DNA of 7,088 nt from the NCBI GenBank assembly GCA_050013795.1, contig JBEKEO010000162.1, forward strand, positions 1 through 7,088, read 5' to 3'. This document shows, in pieces, positions 6,128 to 7,088 of the stretch (within the stretch, counting starts at the first letter, position 1; the number at the start of each line of letters is the position of its first letter). Source of the stretch: CAWHOW01 sp050013795. Lineage in GTDB: Bacteria > Bacteroidota > Bacteroidia > Bacteroidales > CG2-30-32-10. The notes under the pieces are model-generated. The model had not been told where the DNA came from and searched no databases. It worked only from the letters and a program-made list of their open reading frames with translations. The translations under genes and the position numbers were made by a program.

Positions 6128-7088
6128 ATTTGCCTCCTCCATGCTTTGAGGGGCAATACCAGTAAGTGGATAAATGGAAATAAAATTACCAAATGCAACT
6201 GGATTATACCCTGAACCAACTAAAATTGTAGCCGAAACAGCATTAGTTGCTGTGTTTATTACACTTACTGTATTATCCAAATTATTCGCAACATATACCT
6301 TGCTTCCATCGGGGCTCACAGATATACCCATAGGCTCATGACCAACTGTAATTGTTGCAGTAACAGTATTTGTAGTGCTATCTATAACACTTACTTTATT
6401 ACTCATTAAATTTACAACATATATTTTGCTTCCATCGGGGCTTATAGATACACCCAATGCTCCAGAGCCAACAGTAATAGTATCTAAAACATTATTTGTA
6501 GCGCTGTTTATTACATTTACTGTATTACCATAGCCACCACCATTATTCGTAACATATACCTTACTACCATCGGGGCTGACAGATACACATCGAGGACCAG
6601 TACCAACCGGAATTGTAGCCGTAACATTATTGGTAGCGCTGTTTATTACACTTACTGTATTACCATAGCCACCACCATTATTCGCAACATATACCTTACT
6701 ACCATCGGGGCTCACAGATACACCATCAGGACCAGTACCAACCGGAATTGTAGCCGTAACAGTATTATTAGCACTGTTTATTACACTTACTGTATTATTA
6801 CCATTATTTGAAACATATACCTTGCTTCCATCGGAACTCACAGATATACCAACAGGACTAGCACCAACCGGAATTGTAGTCGAAACAGTATTGCTAGCAC
6901 TGTTTATTACACTTACTGTATTAGAATTTACATTCGTAACATATACCTTACTTCCATCGGGGCTTACAGAAACACCCCAAGGGTTATTAAAACCTGTAAT
7001 TGTATCCGTAACAGTATTAGTAGCAATATTAATAACGGATACGGTATTATTGTTATTCGTTATGTAGGCAGTTTGTGTATTTGCAACA
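5888..7088 (-). CDS. YVTN-family beta-propeller protein with T9SS type A sorting domain, 5' partial
   Basis: The frame stays open to the right edge, so the gene enters the window mid-gene; the GTG at 6841 is an internal valine of a repeat, not the start. 399 residues are visible. Seven repeats of 42-45 residues follow the pattern VYV-x-N-x-x-x-NTVSVIN-x-A-x-N-x-V-x-x-TI-x-VG-x-x-P-x-GVSVSPDGSK, typical of 40-residue YVTN/NHL-like propeller blades. The last repeat ends NPVAFGNFISIYP in place of SPDGSK. The C-terminal 75 or so residues are a type A sorting tail (VYPNPAANTITIDVPKAA ... KTEVTRIVKE). Because seven blades are already visible, the missing N-terminus may be little more than a signal peptide, unless more blades or other domains lie upstream. 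Such proteins are surface or secreted beta-propellers, often of unknown ligand; no catalytic motif is visible. It lies 177 nt upstream of the esterase gene, same strand. Confidence 0.88.
   Translation of the reverse strand, partial: VANTQTAYITNNNNTVSVINIATNTVTDTITGFNNPWGVSVSPDGSKVYVTNVNSNTVSVINSASNTVSTTIPVGASPVGISVSSDGSKVYVSNNGNNTVSVINSANNTVTATIPVGTGPDGVSVSPDGSKVYVANNGGGYGNTVSVINSATNNVTATIPVGTGPRCVSVSPDGSKVYVTNNGGGYGNTVNVINSATNNVLDTITVGSGALGVSISPDGSKIYVVNLMSNKVSVIDSTTNTVTATITVGHEPMGISVSPDGSKVYVANNLDNTVSVINTATNAVSATILVGSGYNPVAFGNFISIYPLTGIAPQSMEEANIAVYPNPAANTITIDVPKAAVGSIQEAVIEITNIQGQSILQQTVQQGKTDINISSLAKGVYILRLLSNYKTEVTRIVKE
6230..7087 (-). repeat. In-frame tandem repeat array encoding seven propeller blades
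   Basis: The CCATCGGGG-type segment encoding SPDG recurs at 6306, 6432, 6567, 6702, 6828 (CCATCGGAA variant) and 6954, giving periods of 126, 135, 135, 126 and 126 bases. All periods are multiples of three. The two 135-base units carry the same 9-base insertion, encoding extra residues in NNGGGYGNT, and match at about 125 of 135 positions by eye, so they probably arose by recent duplication of one blade. Confidence 0.9.

Noticed and set aside
5888..6841. GTG at 6841 as the start of the propeller gene
   Set aside because: The codon is the valine in a V-S-x-DGSK repeat; two further in-frame blades follow to the window edge with no stop codon.
6822..7067. Plus-strand open frame resembling a small hydrophobic protein
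   Set aside because: It is the antisense reading of the propeller repeats; its apparent internal repeats and hydrophobicity follow from them.

Overview
The window looks like a Bacteroidota chromosome segment given over to proteins exported by the type IX secretion system (T9SS, also called Por). Five protein genes cover almost all of it. Evidence for the phylum: a gliding-motility-type C-terminal domain (CHU_C, type B sorting) on one protein, type A 'Por' sorting tails ending KTEVTRIVKE on three others, and a PorP/SprF outer-membrane partner protein. I cannot place it below phylum from this sequence.

Left half, plus strand (1-3231): a large multidomain surface protein, cut off by the window start, carries an SBBP-like repeat region, a PKD domain, Ig-like domains, two SprB-type repeats and a CHU_C tail. 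It is followed after about 36 nt by a PorP/SprF-family gene. By analogy with SprB/SprF of Flavobacterium, this is a cargo gene with its dedicated outer-membrane export or anchoring partner.

Right half, minus strand (3269-7088), convergent with the first block. Read in the direction of transcription it holds: a seven-repeat YVTN/SPDGSK beta-propeller protein cut off by the right window edge; a 177-nt gap with a compact palindromic element at 5784-5854; a CE1/PHB-depolymerase-like serine esterase; and, 21 nt downstream, a protein whose core resembles eqolisin (G1 glutamic peptidase) by eye, with a candidate Gln-Glu dyad at the expected spacing. All three have type A sorting tails, encoded by DNA that is nearly the same in all three genes and aligns without gaps. 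The esterase and the peptidase-like gene also share a nearly identical leader with a full AGGAGG Shine-Dalgarno sequence, which is unusual for this phylum.

The likely common theme is export of surface or secreted proteins: an adhesin-like protein with its porter, and a set of hydrolases and a propeller protein that use the same T9SS. No RNA genes, CRISPR arrays, insertion sequences, phage genes or convincing intrinsic terminators were seen. No gene-free stretch exceeds 300 bases.
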